A DNA stretch of 64,000 nucleotides, from positions 434,001-498,000 of the forward strand of contig NZ_JBIOQR010000001.1 in the NCBI RefSeq assembly GCF_051713825.1. Direction: 5' to 3'. How positions within the stretch are numbered: position 1 is the stretch's first letter; each line of letters opens with the position of its first letter. The stretch is from Enterococcus_K sp051713825 (GTDB lineage Bacteria; Bacillota; Bacilli; Lactobacillales; Enterococcaceae). A model generated the notes under the pieces. The model made no database searches. It was not told the origin of the DNA and saw only the letters and a program-made list of their open reading frames with translations. Positions 51,692 to 60,817 of the stretch are shown piece after piece. A program made the position numbers and the translations under genes.

Positions 51692-53617
51692 ATGATTAAT
51701 CAAGAAACAATAAAAAATCTACAATTTGACCAAATTATTCGTGAGGTCCAGACTCGAGCAATCGGGGATTATAGTAAACAGAGAATTGAAGAAATGGGCG
51801 TACAAAGTAGTCTTTCTGCGGTAGAATCACGACAACAAGAAACAAAAGAGGCGCGAGTGATTATCGAAAGCGGACAACATGTGCCGTTTATGGGGCTTGT
51901 TCAAATCAATCGTTTGATGAAAGAAGTTCAAAAAGGATTATTGTTAACACCAGGAGAACTGGTCGAAGTGGCGGACTTTTTACGAAGCAATCGGATGATT
52001 CAAAAATTCTTTGAGAAAAACCAATATCAAACACCGTTACTTTATACGTATAGTAAAAATTTATCGAGTTTCTCTGATATTGAAGAAGGTATTTATCAAA
52101 AAGTTCAAGGGCAACGGATTTTGGATGAGGCCTCAAAGCCCTTGCGTCGAATTCGTAAGCAGCTGAATGACAGTGAAAGAGAAATTGAAGAAAAGCTGTT
52201 GAAATTTTTGAGACATCCTAATAATAAGACGATGATTCAAGAGTCAATGATTGTTAAAAAAGGCGATCATTTTACAATTCCAATTAAATCAAGCTACAAA
52301 AATAAAGTTTCTGGCAATATCATTGAGCAGTCGGGCAAAGGGCAAACAGCTTTTATTGAGCCGGCAGCTGTAGCCAAACTAAATGAGCAAATCACTTTGT
52401 TGAAAGCTGAAGAAGTAGCCGAAGAATACCAGATTTTGGCGGAGCTTAACGGTTTACTTAGCGAGCGAGAATTAGAAATCTCTAACGGGATTGAGGCTGT
52501 AACCACCTTTGATATTATTTTTGCCCGAGCGAAATATAGTCGTGAGGTGAATGGAATCACGCCAAAAATCAATAAAGAGGAACGGATTGATTTGAAACAA
52601 GGAAGACACCCGTTACTTGCTTCTGTCTCTGAAGTTGTTCCTTTAGATTTTCAATTAGGGACAGATTATCGTGGCTTAGTTATTACAGGAGCCAATGCAG
52701 GCGGGAAGACGTTGGTTCTGAAAACAGTTGGCTTACTTAGTTTGATGACGATGTTTGGCTTGCAGATTCCAGCAAAAGAAGGAACTGAGATGGCGATATT
52801 GGACCATATTTTTGTCGACATTGGCGATCAACAGAACCTAGAGAATGCCTTAAGTACCTTCTCTGGTCATATGAAAAATGTTGCGCAGATTTTGAATCAG
52901 GTGACTCGTCACACACTCGTTTTGTTGGATGAGATTGGTAGTGGAACGGAACCGAATGAAGGTGCTGGACTAGCGATTGCTATCATGGAGACTCTTTATC
53001 AAAAGGGCGCTTTAGTGGTTGCCACCACGCATTATGGTGAAATCAAGCGGTTTGCGGAAGAACATCAAGACTTCATTCCAGCTGCGATGGCCTTTGATCG
53101 AGAGACTCTGACGCCGAAATATCTCTTACAGGTTGGCAAAGTTGGTGACAGTCAAGCTTTATGGATTGCCAAGAAAATGGCGATGTCAGAAGTATTGATT
53201 CAACAAGCAGCAAGTTATATTGCTCATAAGGAGTATCCAACCGAGAAAAAAACCTTCTCGGCAAGTAGAAAGAAAACAACACAGTTTTCCCCACAAGTGG
53301 AGCAAGAAATGCGTTTTGAAAAAGGCGATAGAGTCTATCTTACTGAAACTAAAACAGTTGGTTTGGTCTATAGTGATGAAGGTGAGTTGACAGTTCAGGT
53401 TTTTGTGGAGGATCAGATCAGCGAAGTTCCAAGAAAACGAATCAAGTTAGAAGCTCGCGCACAAGACTTGTATCCTCTTGATTATGATTTAGAAAGTTTG
53501 TTTGTCGACTTTCAAACAAGAAAACAAATAAAAGACATTAATAGAGGATCCAAAAAAGCACAGAAGCAGCTTGCCAAAGAAGCAAAAGCGCGAATGAAAC
53601 GAAATGAAAAAGAGTGA
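51692..53617 (+). CDS. MutS2-like ATPase lacking the Smr domain
   Basis: A 641-residue relative of MutS2/RqcU. It has the MutS core and clamp helices (about 1-310), Walker A TGANAGGKT (about 330), Walker B LVLLDEIGSGTEPNEG and the coiled-coil/KOW-like tail (FEKGDRVYLTETKTVGLV). MutS2 is about 780 residues and ends in a Smr nuclease domain; that domain is absent. MutS2 acts in recombination control and in sensing collided ribosomes; this short paralogue may act on ribosomes or DNA without cleavage. Start chosen at ATG 51692, 9 bases from AAAGG; ATG 51683 directly abuts that site. Its attenuator-like leader suggests inducible expression. Confidence 0.85.
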   Translation: MINQETIKNLQFDQIIREVQTRAIGDYSKQRIEEMGVQSSLSAVESRQQETKEARVIIESGQHVPFMGLVQINRLMKEVQKGLLLTPGELVEVADFLRSNRMIQKFFEKNQYQTPLLYTYSKNLSSFSDIEEGIYQKVQGQRILDEASKPLRRIRKQLNDSEREIEEKLLKFLRHPNNKTMIQESMIVKKGDHFTIPIKSSYKNKVSGNIIEQSGKGQTAFIEPAAVAKLNEQITLLKAEEVAEEYQILAELNGLLSERELEISNGIEAVTTFDIIFARAKYSREVNGITPKINKEERIDLKQGRHPLLASVSEVVPLDFQLGTDYRGLVITGANAGGKTLVLKTVGLLSLMTMFGLQIPAKEGTEMAILDHIFVDIGDQQNLENALSTFSGHMKNVAQILNQVTRHTLVLLDEIGSGTEPNEGAGLAIAIMETLYQKGALVVATTHYGEIKRFAEEHQDFIPAAMAFDRETLTPKYLLQVGKVGDSQALWIAKKMAMSEVLIQQAASYIAHKEYPTEKKTFSASRKKTTQFSPQVEQEMRFEKGDRVYLTETKTVGLVYSDEGELTVQVFVEDQISEVPRKRIKLEARAQDLYPLDYDLESLFVDFQTRKQIKDINRGSKKAQKQLAKEAKARMKRNEKE

Positions 53618-53642
53618 AATAAACTAAAGATAACCAACAGAG

Positions 53643-53690
53643 AGTGGGACAATAGTCAGAAAAAAATCTGATTAGTGCCCCACTTTTTTT
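53643..53690 (+). terminator. Terminator after the mutS2-like gene
   Basis: agtggg..c pairs with g.cccact, continued by an inner agtcaga/tctgatt stem and closed by T8. Confidence 0.88.
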
Positions 53691-54294
53691 ACGAATTACC
53701 TGAATATATTGTGGCAGATGTAAGGTTACGGGAGTGAGAAAAGTTATAAGTATATCCATAATGTGTTACCCAAAATACCCTTGATTCCGTAGGGAAGTTA
53801 CCAAAAAGAACGGAAGAAAAAGTACAAGAACAACCCATTTAACGTTGAGAACTAGTTCTATCTTGAAGCGTAAGATGAACATATCTGTCCGGCGAAACGT
53901 CCATTCTCATTCAAAGGATATTAGTCGAAGAAAAGATAAGGGGGGATTTGTCAGATATCCAGATATGAAATAAATGATTTGTTGTACGAAGAAGGATTGG
54001 ACATGCTCTAATACGATACAAAAAAAGCAATTTAAAAAAAATAGAATTTAGTAAGTAGAGAGTCACTGAATAGCTTGGAGGATGAATGATGGGCAGACAT
54101 ATTGAACATTGAGAAGAAAGAACGAGGGAATGTAGCTTATTCTTCTCACTGACAAGAAAGTATAACAGGCTCTAATTTTCTATCATATATTATCTTAACT
54201 TGGGCAACTAATCAAAATGACCAGATAAGCTCAAGCTTTTTTGCTATCAAGAAGATTTTACTATAGATTGCCCTAATTCTTGTTTGAAGTAAGC
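53691..54294. other. Long region without a recognisable gene
   Basis: 600 bases of AT-rich sequence, with stops in all frames at short intervals. I see no intact gene, repeat or RNA. It joins a decayed LuxR gene, so it probably holds remains of a degraded locus. Confidence 0.5.
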
Positions 54295-54490
54295 TTACAA
54301 ATCAACTATTTGAGCTCTTTTATTGATGTCTAGTTTGATAAAAATATTGTATACATTGTGTTTTAACTGTTCCAATCGACAGATAGAGGCTATCGGTAAT
54401 TTCTTGGTTTTGTTTATGTTCGAGTAGGAGAATGAAGATGTCTAGTTCGTGTTTAGTGAAATGATAATCATCCTTTTTTCCTGTCTTTCG
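54295..54490 (-). pseudogene. LuxR-type regulator, frameshifted C-terminal remnant
   Basis: The minus strand reads DDYHFTKHELDIFILLLEHK, then NQEITDSLYLSIGTVKT in one frame, and YNIFIKLDINKRAQIVDL plus stop (54295-54297) in another. Together these form a LuxR/GerE helix-turn-helix. A single-base loss near 54355 breaks the frame, and upstream codons contain stops. Non-functional. Confidence 0.8.
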
Positions 54491-54615
54491 TCCAGTCTCT
54501 CATCTTTTTGTAAGGATAACGATTTCATTTTGAAGAGTGGTGACATAATATAGCTTGTCCCTTGTAAAACACAACCAATGAGCGTAAATTAAATAATGGA
54601 TTGTGGGGGAACATG

Positions 54616-56172
54616 ATGGAACAAAAGAAAGAACATGAATTACAGAAACTGGATGGTACAAGAATTATTTTTATTGGAAAAGGGATTATAGTGGGTGCTT
54701 GTGTGGGTGTCGTCGTGACACTTTTTCGTTTTTTAATTGAGCAAATTGGCGAACAAGTTGTTCATGGCTATCTATTTTTTCAAAAGCAACCAATTTGGCT
54801 GATTCCATGGATTATCGTTTCAATTATTCTAGCAATTATTGTGGGTAGTTTGGTCAAAAGTGATGGGAATATTAAAGGTAGTGGGATTCCTCAGGTTGAA
54901 GGACAGCTACAGGGGCAGATTTCTGTTGAGTGGTTTTCTGTATTATGGAAAAAGTTCTTGGGCGGCGTACTTTCGATTAGTGTTGGGCTCTTTTTAGGGC
55001 GAGAAGGTCCGTCTATTCAGTTGGGTGCAGTGACCGCTCAAGGGGTTAGTAAAGCAATGAAGAGCAGTAAAACAGAAGAAAAAATTCTGATTTCAAGTGG
55101 TGCGAGTGCGGGCTTATCAGCGGCTTTTAATGCGCCGATAGCAGGGCTTCTTTTTGTCTTAGAGGAAGTCTATCATTCGTTTTCCCCCCTTGTTTGGCTG
55201 ACAAGCTTTTCAGCAGCGATTACAGCAAACTTCATCTCACTGTATGTATTTGGACTGAGGCCTGTGTTATATATTGGTGCGATTAAGGCGCTACCTCTAC
55301 AATATTATTGGACGTTACCCGTTTTGGGTATCTTACTGGGTGTGTTAGGTCGAGTCTATCAAATCGTTCTTTTAGCGTTACCTAAATGGTATGGGAAGCT
55401 TTCATTTTTATCGCCTAATTATTATGGTTTTGTACCTTTCTTATTGGTGATTCCGATTGGATTATTTTTCCCTCATTTATTAGGCGGCGGAAACCAAATT
55501 GTTCTTTCTTTAGCAGAGGAACCGATGAGTTTATGGTTATTACTTGGTTTATTTGTCTTGCGTTTCGTTTTTTCGATGGTTTCTTATGGCTCTAATCTGC
55601 CAGGTGGGATATTTCTACCAATTCTGACGCTCGGTGCTGTGATTGGAACAATTTATGGTGTTTTTTTGACAGATTTATTGGGCTTAGAACCGATATTTGT
55701 TAAGAATTTTTTGATGTTTGCGATGGCAGGCTATTTTGCGGCAATTGGGAAAGCTCCCTTGACAGCGATTATCTTAGTGACCGAAATGGTGGGGAATTTT
55801 TCTCATTTGATGTCTATTGGTGTCGTGGTTTTGGTGAGTTATGTCGTGGTAGAATTATTGGGTGGACATCCTATCTATGAAACGTTACTAGAACGATTAG
55901 TGAAGCCAGACTTTCGAGATATTAGTGGACGAAAGACCATTCTTGAATTTCCTGTTCATGCAGAAAGTTCGTTTGATGAGCAGATGGTTCGAGATATCCA
56001 ATGGCCAGATGAGATGCTGTTGACCTCGATTCGAAGAGGCGAATCTGAGATTTTGACTCATGGAGATACGATCATCCATAGTGGAGATACCTTAATCATT
56101 TTGACTGATGAGGCAATTACACAAAAGGTCAGAATGGAATTGCGACAATGTGAGCAAGAGAATATGGAGTAG
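54616..56172 (+). CDS. ClC-type H+/Cl- antiporter with C-terminal TrkA_C domain
   Basis: A 518-residue membrane protein. It carries all three ClC anion-site motifs: GSGIPQ (about 91), GREGPSIQLG with the gating glutamate (about 135) and GSNLPGGIFLP (about 330). The C-terminal 80 residues form a TrkA_C/RCK-type domain (LLTSIRRGESEILTHGDTII). Such proteins exchange Cl- for H+, helping acid resistance. Start chosen at ATG 54616, 5 bases after GGGGGA; ATG 54613 is adjacent. Single gene, with its own terminator. Confidence 0.92.
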   Translation: MEQKKEHELQKLDGTRIIFIGKGIIVGACVGVVVTLFRFLIEQIGEQVVHGYLFFQKQPIWLIPWIIVSIILAIIVGSLVKSDGNIKGSGIPQVEGQLQGQISVEWFSVLWKKFLGGVLSISVGLFLGREGPSIQLGAVTAQGVSKAMKSSKTEEKILISSGASAGLSAAFNAPIAGLLFVLEEVYHSFSPLVWLTSFSAAITANFISLYVFGLRPVLYIGAIKALPLQYYWTLPVLGILLGVLGRVYQIVLLALPKWYGKLSFLSPNYYGFVPFLLVIPIGLFFPHLLGGGNQIVLSLAEEPMSLWLLLGLFVLRFVFSMVSYGSNLPGGIFLPILTLGAVIGTIYGVFLTDLLGLEPIFVKNFLMFAMAGYFAAIGKAPLTAIILVTEMVGNFSHLMSIGVVVLVSYVVVELLGGHPIYETLLERLVKPDFRDISGRKTILEFPVHAESSFDEQMVRDIQWPDEMLLTSIRRGESEILTHGDTIIHSGDTLIILTDEAITQKVRMELRQCEQENME

Positions 56173-56186
56173 GTAAACCGAAATCA

Positions 56187-56226
56187 AACAAAAAACGGAA
56201 GAGAAAAGTTGTCTCCTCCGTTTTTT
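56187..56226 (+). terminator. Terminator after the ClC gene
   Basis: aaaaaacgga pairs with tccgttttttt, with an inner aga/tct pairing and a T7 tail. It also faces the end of the convergent HutD gene. Confidence 0.8.
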
Positions 56227-56271
56227 TATTTAAGATAATTTTGTATAGACTACTTAAAGAATTAGCTAAGA

Positions 56272-56925
56272 TTAACAAATCTCGGCTAATTCTTTTTCAT
56301 CTGCCGGGAGTTCAAAGAGACAAAGAATCGCTACGTTTTCTTCTATGGAAGATCCTGGCATTCCGTTGTGAATCACGAGCTTTGCCGTCTCTTTTCGCAT
56401 CAGAAGACTATCCTGTTCCTTTAGCACAACCGAATCAATCAAATACTCGTTTTCAGGAATAATATCAATTTCGATGAGTGGTTTAACGGAATAAATCAAT
56501 GCAAACTGATTGTTATTTAAATCTAATAAAATTGATTCATTATGTTTAAGTAATGAAAGCTTAGGAGCTGGTAAAAAATCTTTTTTGTAAATTAAATTAA
56601 AATCTTCACTTAGTCCGAAATTCAGTGTTTTATGGTCACCCGAGAAGCGATCAATTTCATAAGGAGAAAGGTGCTCAGTTCTCAAAGCATCAGGTTCATA
56701 ATGTTCAAGTCTAACCTTACCAAACAGGAGCATTAGCTCTCTGAAATAATTGGGTAGATGAGTGAATTCCGTTACTTGCTGATACATTTTTGCTGAAGAA
56801 ATCCGTAAATCAAAATCTTTGGTGGCAAAGCTAGATGTTTTAGGGTATTTAAATATTTCTATCGTATCGACGCCGTTTAATTTTGTTGTCGAGTAATCTA
56901 CGTGTTGCAATAGCTTGTAGGCCAT
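56272..56925 (-). CDS. HutD/Ves-family protein, first paralogue
   Basis: A 217-residue cupin-type protein. It aligns from its first residue with the HutD-like protein at 60091: YPKTSSFATKDFDLRISSA against YPETSAYAKKNFDYRISSA, and HLPNYFRELML against SLPNYSRCLMV. That alignment places the start at ATG 56925; the frame extends to 56997, but the extra residues have no match and a TATACT box lies within them. HutD proteins occur with histidine-utilisation genes and may bind formylglutamate or a related compound. Divergent from the formiminoglutamate operon, it probably belongs to it functionally. Confidence 0.8.
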   Translation of the reverse strand: MAYKLLQHVDYSTTKLNGVDTIEIFKYPKTSSFATKDFDLRISSAKMYQQVTEFTHLPNYFRELMLLFGKVRLEHYEPDALRTEHLSPYEIDRFSGDHKTLNFGLSEDFNLIYKKDFLPAPKLSLLKHNESILLDLNNNQFALIYSVKPLIEIDIIPENEYLIDSVVLKEQDSLLMRKETAKLVIHNGMPGSSIEENVAILCLFELPADEKELAEIC

Positions 56926-57021
56926 GGGGAGATAACAATCCTTTCTCAAATTGAACATATCTAATTTTAGTATAAATAAGTTGTAGATTCTAGCCATTTT
57001 TATTCTTTTTCAAAAAATCTA

Positions 57022-57050
57022 TTGACAGCCTACTTAAATGATGATAAATT
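57022..57050 (+). promoter_or_regulatory. Promoter of the formiminoglutamate operon
   Basis: TTGACA (57022-57027), 17-base spacer, TAAATT (57045-57050). Two cre-like sites follow downstream. Confidence 0.7.
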
Positions 57051-57059
57051 CTAGGTGAA

Positions 57060-57073
57060 TGTAAGCGCTTATA
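57060..57073 (+). promoter_or_regulatory. cre-like site 1
   Basis: TGTAAGCGCTTATA: AAGCGCTT core, one mismatch to the CcpA consensus, placed just after the expected transcription start. Confidence 0.6.
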
Positions 57074-57144
57074 TTTTATGAAAATATAAAAATGTATTCA
57101 GAAATCAAATTTGTGGCAGTTTTAAATCCTTTTACCGACTTAAT

Positions 57145-57158
57145 TGAAAGCGCTTATC
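57145..57158 (+). promoter_or_regulatory. cre-like site 2
   Basis: TGAAAGCGCTTATC shares GAAAGCGCTT with strong cre sites; about 85 bases after site 1 and 84 before the GltS start. Two sites suggest firm catabolite repression. Confidence 0.6.
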
Positions 57159-57241
57159 TTTGTTGTAATCGTTTTCTTTTTTTCAGCTCGGTAGTTCGGA
57201 GAATAGTTACGAAAATCGTTTATAGAAAGCGAGGTAAGAAA

Positions 57242-58474
57242 ATGAATATTGAGATGGTTGATGGGGTTCGAACCATGACGATTGATATGATTGCAACGAC
57301 AGCTTTGGCGGGTGTTCTCTTGATGTTAGGTTATTTCATACGAGGAAAAGTGTCATTATTGGAGCGATTATGTATTCCAGCACCAGTAATTGGTGGATTT
57401 ATTTGCACGCTAATTGTTTGGGCATTGCGAGCATCGGGGACAATAGAAATTACTATGGATACAACGCTTCAGCTTCCTTTCATGCTAGCATTTTTTACTT
57501 GTGTAGGGTTTGGTGGAAGCTTCAAATTGTTAAAAAATGGTGGACGTTTGCTGATTGTATTTCTAGGTGCTTGTTGGGCATTAGCAATTATTCAAAATGT
57601 GGTAGGTGTTTCATTAGCTAAGGTGTTGGGTGTTAATCCAGTGTTAGGTGTAATGGCTGGAACCGTCTCTTTAGTAGGAGGGCATGGAAATGCTGCCGCG
57701 TTTGGACCTGTTGCAGAAGAATTAGGTGTCACCGGGGCAACCACTGTGGCCGTTGCAGCAGCAACATTTGGTTTAGTAGTAGGAAGTCTAGTGGGGGGGC
57801 CTGTAGGAAATTACTTAATCAAAAAAAATCATATAAAAGCAGAGGTTCAAGAAGATCCTGTGGTTGAAAAAAGTGAGCAGTCACCAAGTCAAAGTGCGTT
57901 TACGAGTAAGTCTTTTCTAGCCCATTTAACGATTGTTTTTGTATTTATGTTTGGTGGAATTTTAGTTTCAAACTGGGTCACCACCTTAGGAATCAAAAAT
58001 TTTGCTTTACCAAGTTATGTTGGCGCAATGTTTTTGGCGATAGGGTTTAGGAATCTAAACGATAAGCATGAAGTGTTCAAGCTAGATTTCAAAGTAACTG
58101 ATTTAATTTTGGATGTAGGTCTCGGTTTCTTTTTAACGATGGCGATTATGACCTTAAAAGTTTGGGAGCTTGTTGATCTAGCGGGTCCACTACTAATTAT
58201 TTTGTTAATTCAGTTTCTAGTCCTATTAATCTTTTCTGTATTTGTTGTGTTCCCTTTACTTGGGAAAAATTACGATGGGGCAGTTATGACAGGTGGATTT
58301 ACTGGTTGGGGAATGGGAATTGCTGCAACAGCTGTGGTGTGTATGAGTGCAATTTGTGAGAAATACAAGGTTCGTTCAACGAAGGCCTTTTTGATTGCAC
58401 CACTTTGCGGCGCCGTGTTTGTTGATGTGGTTGCTATTCCGACAATCATTTTCTTTATTACAAAATTTGCATAA
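57242..58474 (+). CDS. gltS: Sodium/glutamate symporter (GltS family)
   Basis: A 410-residue membrane protein with about 11-12 segments. It has the paired GltS motifs: CIPAPVIGGF and GTVSLVGGHGNAAAFGP in the first half and GAVMTGGFTGWGMGIAATAVVCM in the second. It carries glutamate with Na+. In this operon it could import glutamate or a derivative, or export the glutamate freed from formiminoglutamate. Start at ATG 57242 after GAGGTAAG; the frame runs back to 57092 across promoter-proximal cre DNA, so the longer start is unlikely. Confidence 0.88.
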   Translation: MNIEMVDGVRTMTIDMIATTALAGVLLMLGYFIRGKVSLLERLCIPAPVIGGFICTLIVWALRASGTIEITMDTTLQLPFMLAFFTCVGFGGSFKLLKNGGRLLIVFLGACWALAIIQNVVGVSLAKVLGVNPVLGVMAGTVSLVGGHGNAAAFGPVAEELGVTGATTVAVAAATFGLVVGSLVGGPVGNYLIKKNHIKAEVQEDPVVEKSEQSPSQSAFTSKSFLAHLTIVFVFMFGGILVSNWVTTLGIKNFALPSYVGAMFLAIGFRNLNDKHEVFKLDFKVTDLILDVGLGFFLTMAIMTLKVWELVDLAGPLLIILLIQFLVLLIFSVFVVFPLLGKNYDGAVMTGGFTGWGMGIAATAVVCMSAICEKYKVRSTKAFLIAPLCGAVFVDVVAIPTIIFFITKFA

Positions 58475-58493
58475 AAAGAAAGGATGTAATTTT

Positions 58494-59393
58494 ATGGCGA
58501 AAATTATCGAATGTATTCCAAATTTTAGTGAGGGGCAAGACAAAACAATTATTGACGGGCTTGTCGCAGTAGCAAAAGGAGTTCCAGGTGTTACATTGTT
58601 AGACCATTCTTCAGATGCTAGCCACAATCGAAGTGTGTTTACACTTGTAGGAGATGTTGAGGGCATTCAAGAAGCGGCTTTTCAGTTGGTCAAATTCGCT
58701 TCAGAGAAAATAGATATGACCAAACATCACGGGGAGCATCCTCGAATGGGAGCCACAGATGTCGTTCCTTTTGTTCCGATTAAAGAGGTCACGGTAGAGG
58801 AATGTGTTGAAATATCTAAGAAAGTAGCCGAACGGATCAACCGTGAACTTTCTATTCCCATCTTTTTGTATGAAGATTCCGCTCAAAAACCAGATCGCGT
58901 GAACCTTGCTAGAGTTCGAAAAGGTCAATTTGAAGGAATGCCTGAAAAACTAAAGCAGCCTGAGTGGGCGCCAGATTATGGAGAGCCCAAGATCCATCCA
59001 ACTGCTGGGGTCACAGCAGTCGGTGCTCGGATGCCTTTAGTTGCATTTAATGTCAATTTAGATACGGATGATATTGAAATTGCTAACAAAATTGCGAAGG
59101 TTGTTCGCGGCTCAAGTGGTGGATTTAAGTATTGTAAAGGAATTGGCGTGATGTTGGAGGATAGAAATATTGCACAGGTTTCAATGAATATGGTGAATTA
59201 TGAAGGGACGCCTTTGTATCGTGTAGTGGAAACGATTCGGTTTGAAGCAAAGAGATATGGTGTAACTATCATTGGGAGCGAAGTCATTGGCCTAACTCCT
59301 GCAAAAGCATTAATTGATGCGGCAGAATATTATCTTCAAATTGAAGATTTTGATTATGGGAAACAAGTTTTAGAAAATCACCTGTTAAATTAG
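58494..59393 (+). CDS. ftcD: Glutamate formimidoyltransferase
   Basis: A 299-residue enzyme covering both formiminotransferase subdomains: IECIPNFSEG at the start, TKHHGEHPRMGATDVVPFVP with the catalytic His (about 82), and HPTAGVTAVGARMPLVAFNVNL. It moves the formimino group from N-formimino-L-glutamate to tetrahydrofolate. The cyclodeaminase part found fused in animals is a separate gene here, next downstream. Start at ATG 58494 after AAAGGATG; an upstream frame to 58395 overlaps gltS and has no site. Confidence 0.95.
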   Translation: MAKIIECIPNFSEGQDKTIIDGLVAVAKGVPGVTLLDHSSDASHNRSVFTLVGDVEGIQEAAFQLVKFASEKIDMTKHHGEHPRMGATDVVPFVPIKEVTVEECVEISKKVAERINRELSIPIFLYEDSAQKPDRVNLARVRKGQFEGMPEKLKQPEWAPDYGEPKIHPTAGVTAVGARMPLVAFNVNLDTDDIEIANKIAKVVRGSSGGFKYCKGIGVMLEDRNIAQVSMNMVNYEGTPLYRVVETIRFEAKRYGVTIIGSEVIGLTPAKALIDAAEYYLQIEDFDYGKQVLENHLLN

Positions 59394-59424
59394 TACATCT
59401 AAATGAATTGACGGAGGGATGAGA

Positions 59425-60051
59425 ATGAAATTAGTAGATATGAAAGTGGCAGAATTTGTTTCTGTACTTGCTTCTGATGCCCCAGCACCTGGTGGAGGTT
59501 CAGCCGCGGCTTTGGCTGGTTCAATTGGTTCAGCACTGACCATTATGGTGATGAATTTAACTATCGGAAAGAAAAAATATGAGACATATGATAGCCAATC
59601 GAAAGAAATCTTGCAAGAGATGACAAAATTGAATGAACAACTCGTAGCGATTATCGATAAAGATACGGAGGCGTTTGATGGTGTCTCAGCTATCTTCTCT
59701 ATGCCAAAAGAAACGGATGAGGAGAAAGAGAAAAGACGCATGGCTATGCAAGCAGCTTTAAAAGCCGCGACTTTAGTTCCTTTTGAGATGATGGAATTGA
59801 TGACGAAAGCCGCAAAAGTTACACAAAATGCTGTCGGGAAATCCAATATCAATGCTGCGAGTGATTTGGGCGTGGCTGCCTTAAATCTGAACTCAGGACT
59901 CAAAGGAGCTTGGCTAAATGTCTTGATTAATCTTTCTGGGGTTAAGGATCAAGAATTTGTCGAACATTATAAACAAGAAGGGAAAAAGGTTTTAGAGGAA
60001 GGTTGTCGAGTGACCGATGAGATTTATGCAGAAATTCTAAAGATTGTGTAA
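59425..60051 (+). CDS. fchA: Formiminotetrahydrofolate cyclodeaminase
   Basis: A 208-residue helical protein with DAPAPGGGSAAALAGSIGSAL near the start and the NINAASDLGVAAL helix. It turns 5-formimino-THF into 5,10-methenyl-THF, releasing ammonia. It follows ftcD by 31 bases. The start is ATG 59425: GGAGGG at 59413-59418 directly abuts the earlier ATG at 59419, too close to serve it. Confidence 0.93.
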   Translation: MKLVDMKVAEFVSVLASDAPAPGGGSAAALAGSIGSALTIMVMNLTIGKKKYETYDSQSKEILQEMTKLNEQLVAIIDKDTEAFDGVSAIFSMPKETDEEKEKRRMAMQAALKAATLVPFEMMELMTKAAKVTQNAVGKSNINAASDLGVAALNLNSGLKGAWLNVLINLSGVKDQEFVEHYKQEGKKVLEEGCRVTDEIYAEILKIV

Positions 60052-60090
60052 TCGCGTAGAGGTTTATTTCTTCCTGACAAGGAGGGTGTC

Positions 60091-60669
60091 ATGACGTTTA
60101 AGATACTAACGGAAACGGATTATCAAATCAGTCAGTGGAGTGGAGGAGAAACAAAAGAGTTTTATATCTATCCTGAAACAAGTGCGTATGCAAAAAAAAA
60201 TTTTGATTATCGCATTTCTTCAGCTACTATCGCAGTTGAAGAGAGTTTATTTACCTCCTTACCTAATTATTCACGGTGTTTGATGGTCTTAGAAAACGAA
60301 GTAAAACTGATTCATGAGCTACCAAATGAAAAAATAGTTTGCAGGTTGGCTCCTTTTCAAAAAACATATTTTTCGGGAGCTGTGACTACACGGAGCATAG
60401 GAAAATGTAAAGATTTTAATGTGATGTATACGTCAGATTATACGGTTTCTGTGGCTGTGATAAACGAAGGAGATGTTGAACTAGCTGCAGAAAATAGCTA
60501 CTTTTTCTATCTGTTAAATGAGTGCGTTTGTAGTCAACTGAATAATAAAGAAGTTGTCTTAAAAGCAGGAATGGCCTATGTGCTATCAAACGAGAGTGGA
60601 AAAATGAAGTTTATTGCTTCAACAGAGGATGGAATCATAGGAATTCTCTGCTGTTTTAAAAGAAAATAA
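60091..60669 (+). CDS. HutD/Ves-family protein, second paralogue
   Basis: A 192-residue cupin-type protein similar over its full length to the 56272 product (shared IYPxTSxYAxKxFDxRISSA core and SLPNY). HutD members are linked to histidine breakdown, with formylglutamate or related ligand binding proposed. Within the operon it lies directly after the FchA gene with AAGGAGG. Having two diverged copies around one operon is unusual. Confidence 0.82.
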   Translation: MTFKILTETDYQISQWSGGETKEFYIYPETSAYAKKNFDYRISSATIAVEESLFTSLPNYSRCLMVLENEVKLIHELPNEKIVCRLAPFQKTYFSGAVTTRSIGKCKDFNVMYTSDYTVSVAVINEGDVELAAENSYFFYLLNECVCSQLNNKEVVLKAGMAYVLSNESGKMKFIASTEDGIIGILCCFKRK

Positions 60670-60683
60670 AAATATCGGAGTTG

Positions 60684-60762
60684 AAAAAGGGGCATAAAGT
60701 GCTATTGGATGGAATGTTGCTAATAGATGAAAAACTAGAAAAATAGTTTGTGGTCCCTTTTT
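60684..60762 (+). terminator. Possible terminator before folT
   Basis: AAAAAGGG pairs with CCCTTTTT across a 63-base loop that has its own small hairpin (aaacta / tagttt). Weak or regulated termination is possible; the operon probably reads through in part. Confidence 0.45.
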
Positions 60763-60817
60763 CGCATTCGCTGCATATGAATTTTACATGTAGCTACCCT
60801 GGAGAGGAAGCTAATTA

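Noticed and set aside
53691..54294. Possible hidden small RNA or phage remnant
   Set aside because: No promoter-terminator pair, repeat or recognisable coding segment could be supported.
57092..57241. Longer GltS starting at 57092
   Set aside because: The extra 50 residues cover a cre-like site and do not resemble the GltS N-terminus; ATG 57242 has a good ribosome site.
60670..60817. Possible tetrahydrofolate riboswitch before folT
   Set aside because: The gene family and position fit, but I could not find the conserved core of the THF riboswitch; only a long-loop hairpin is visible.
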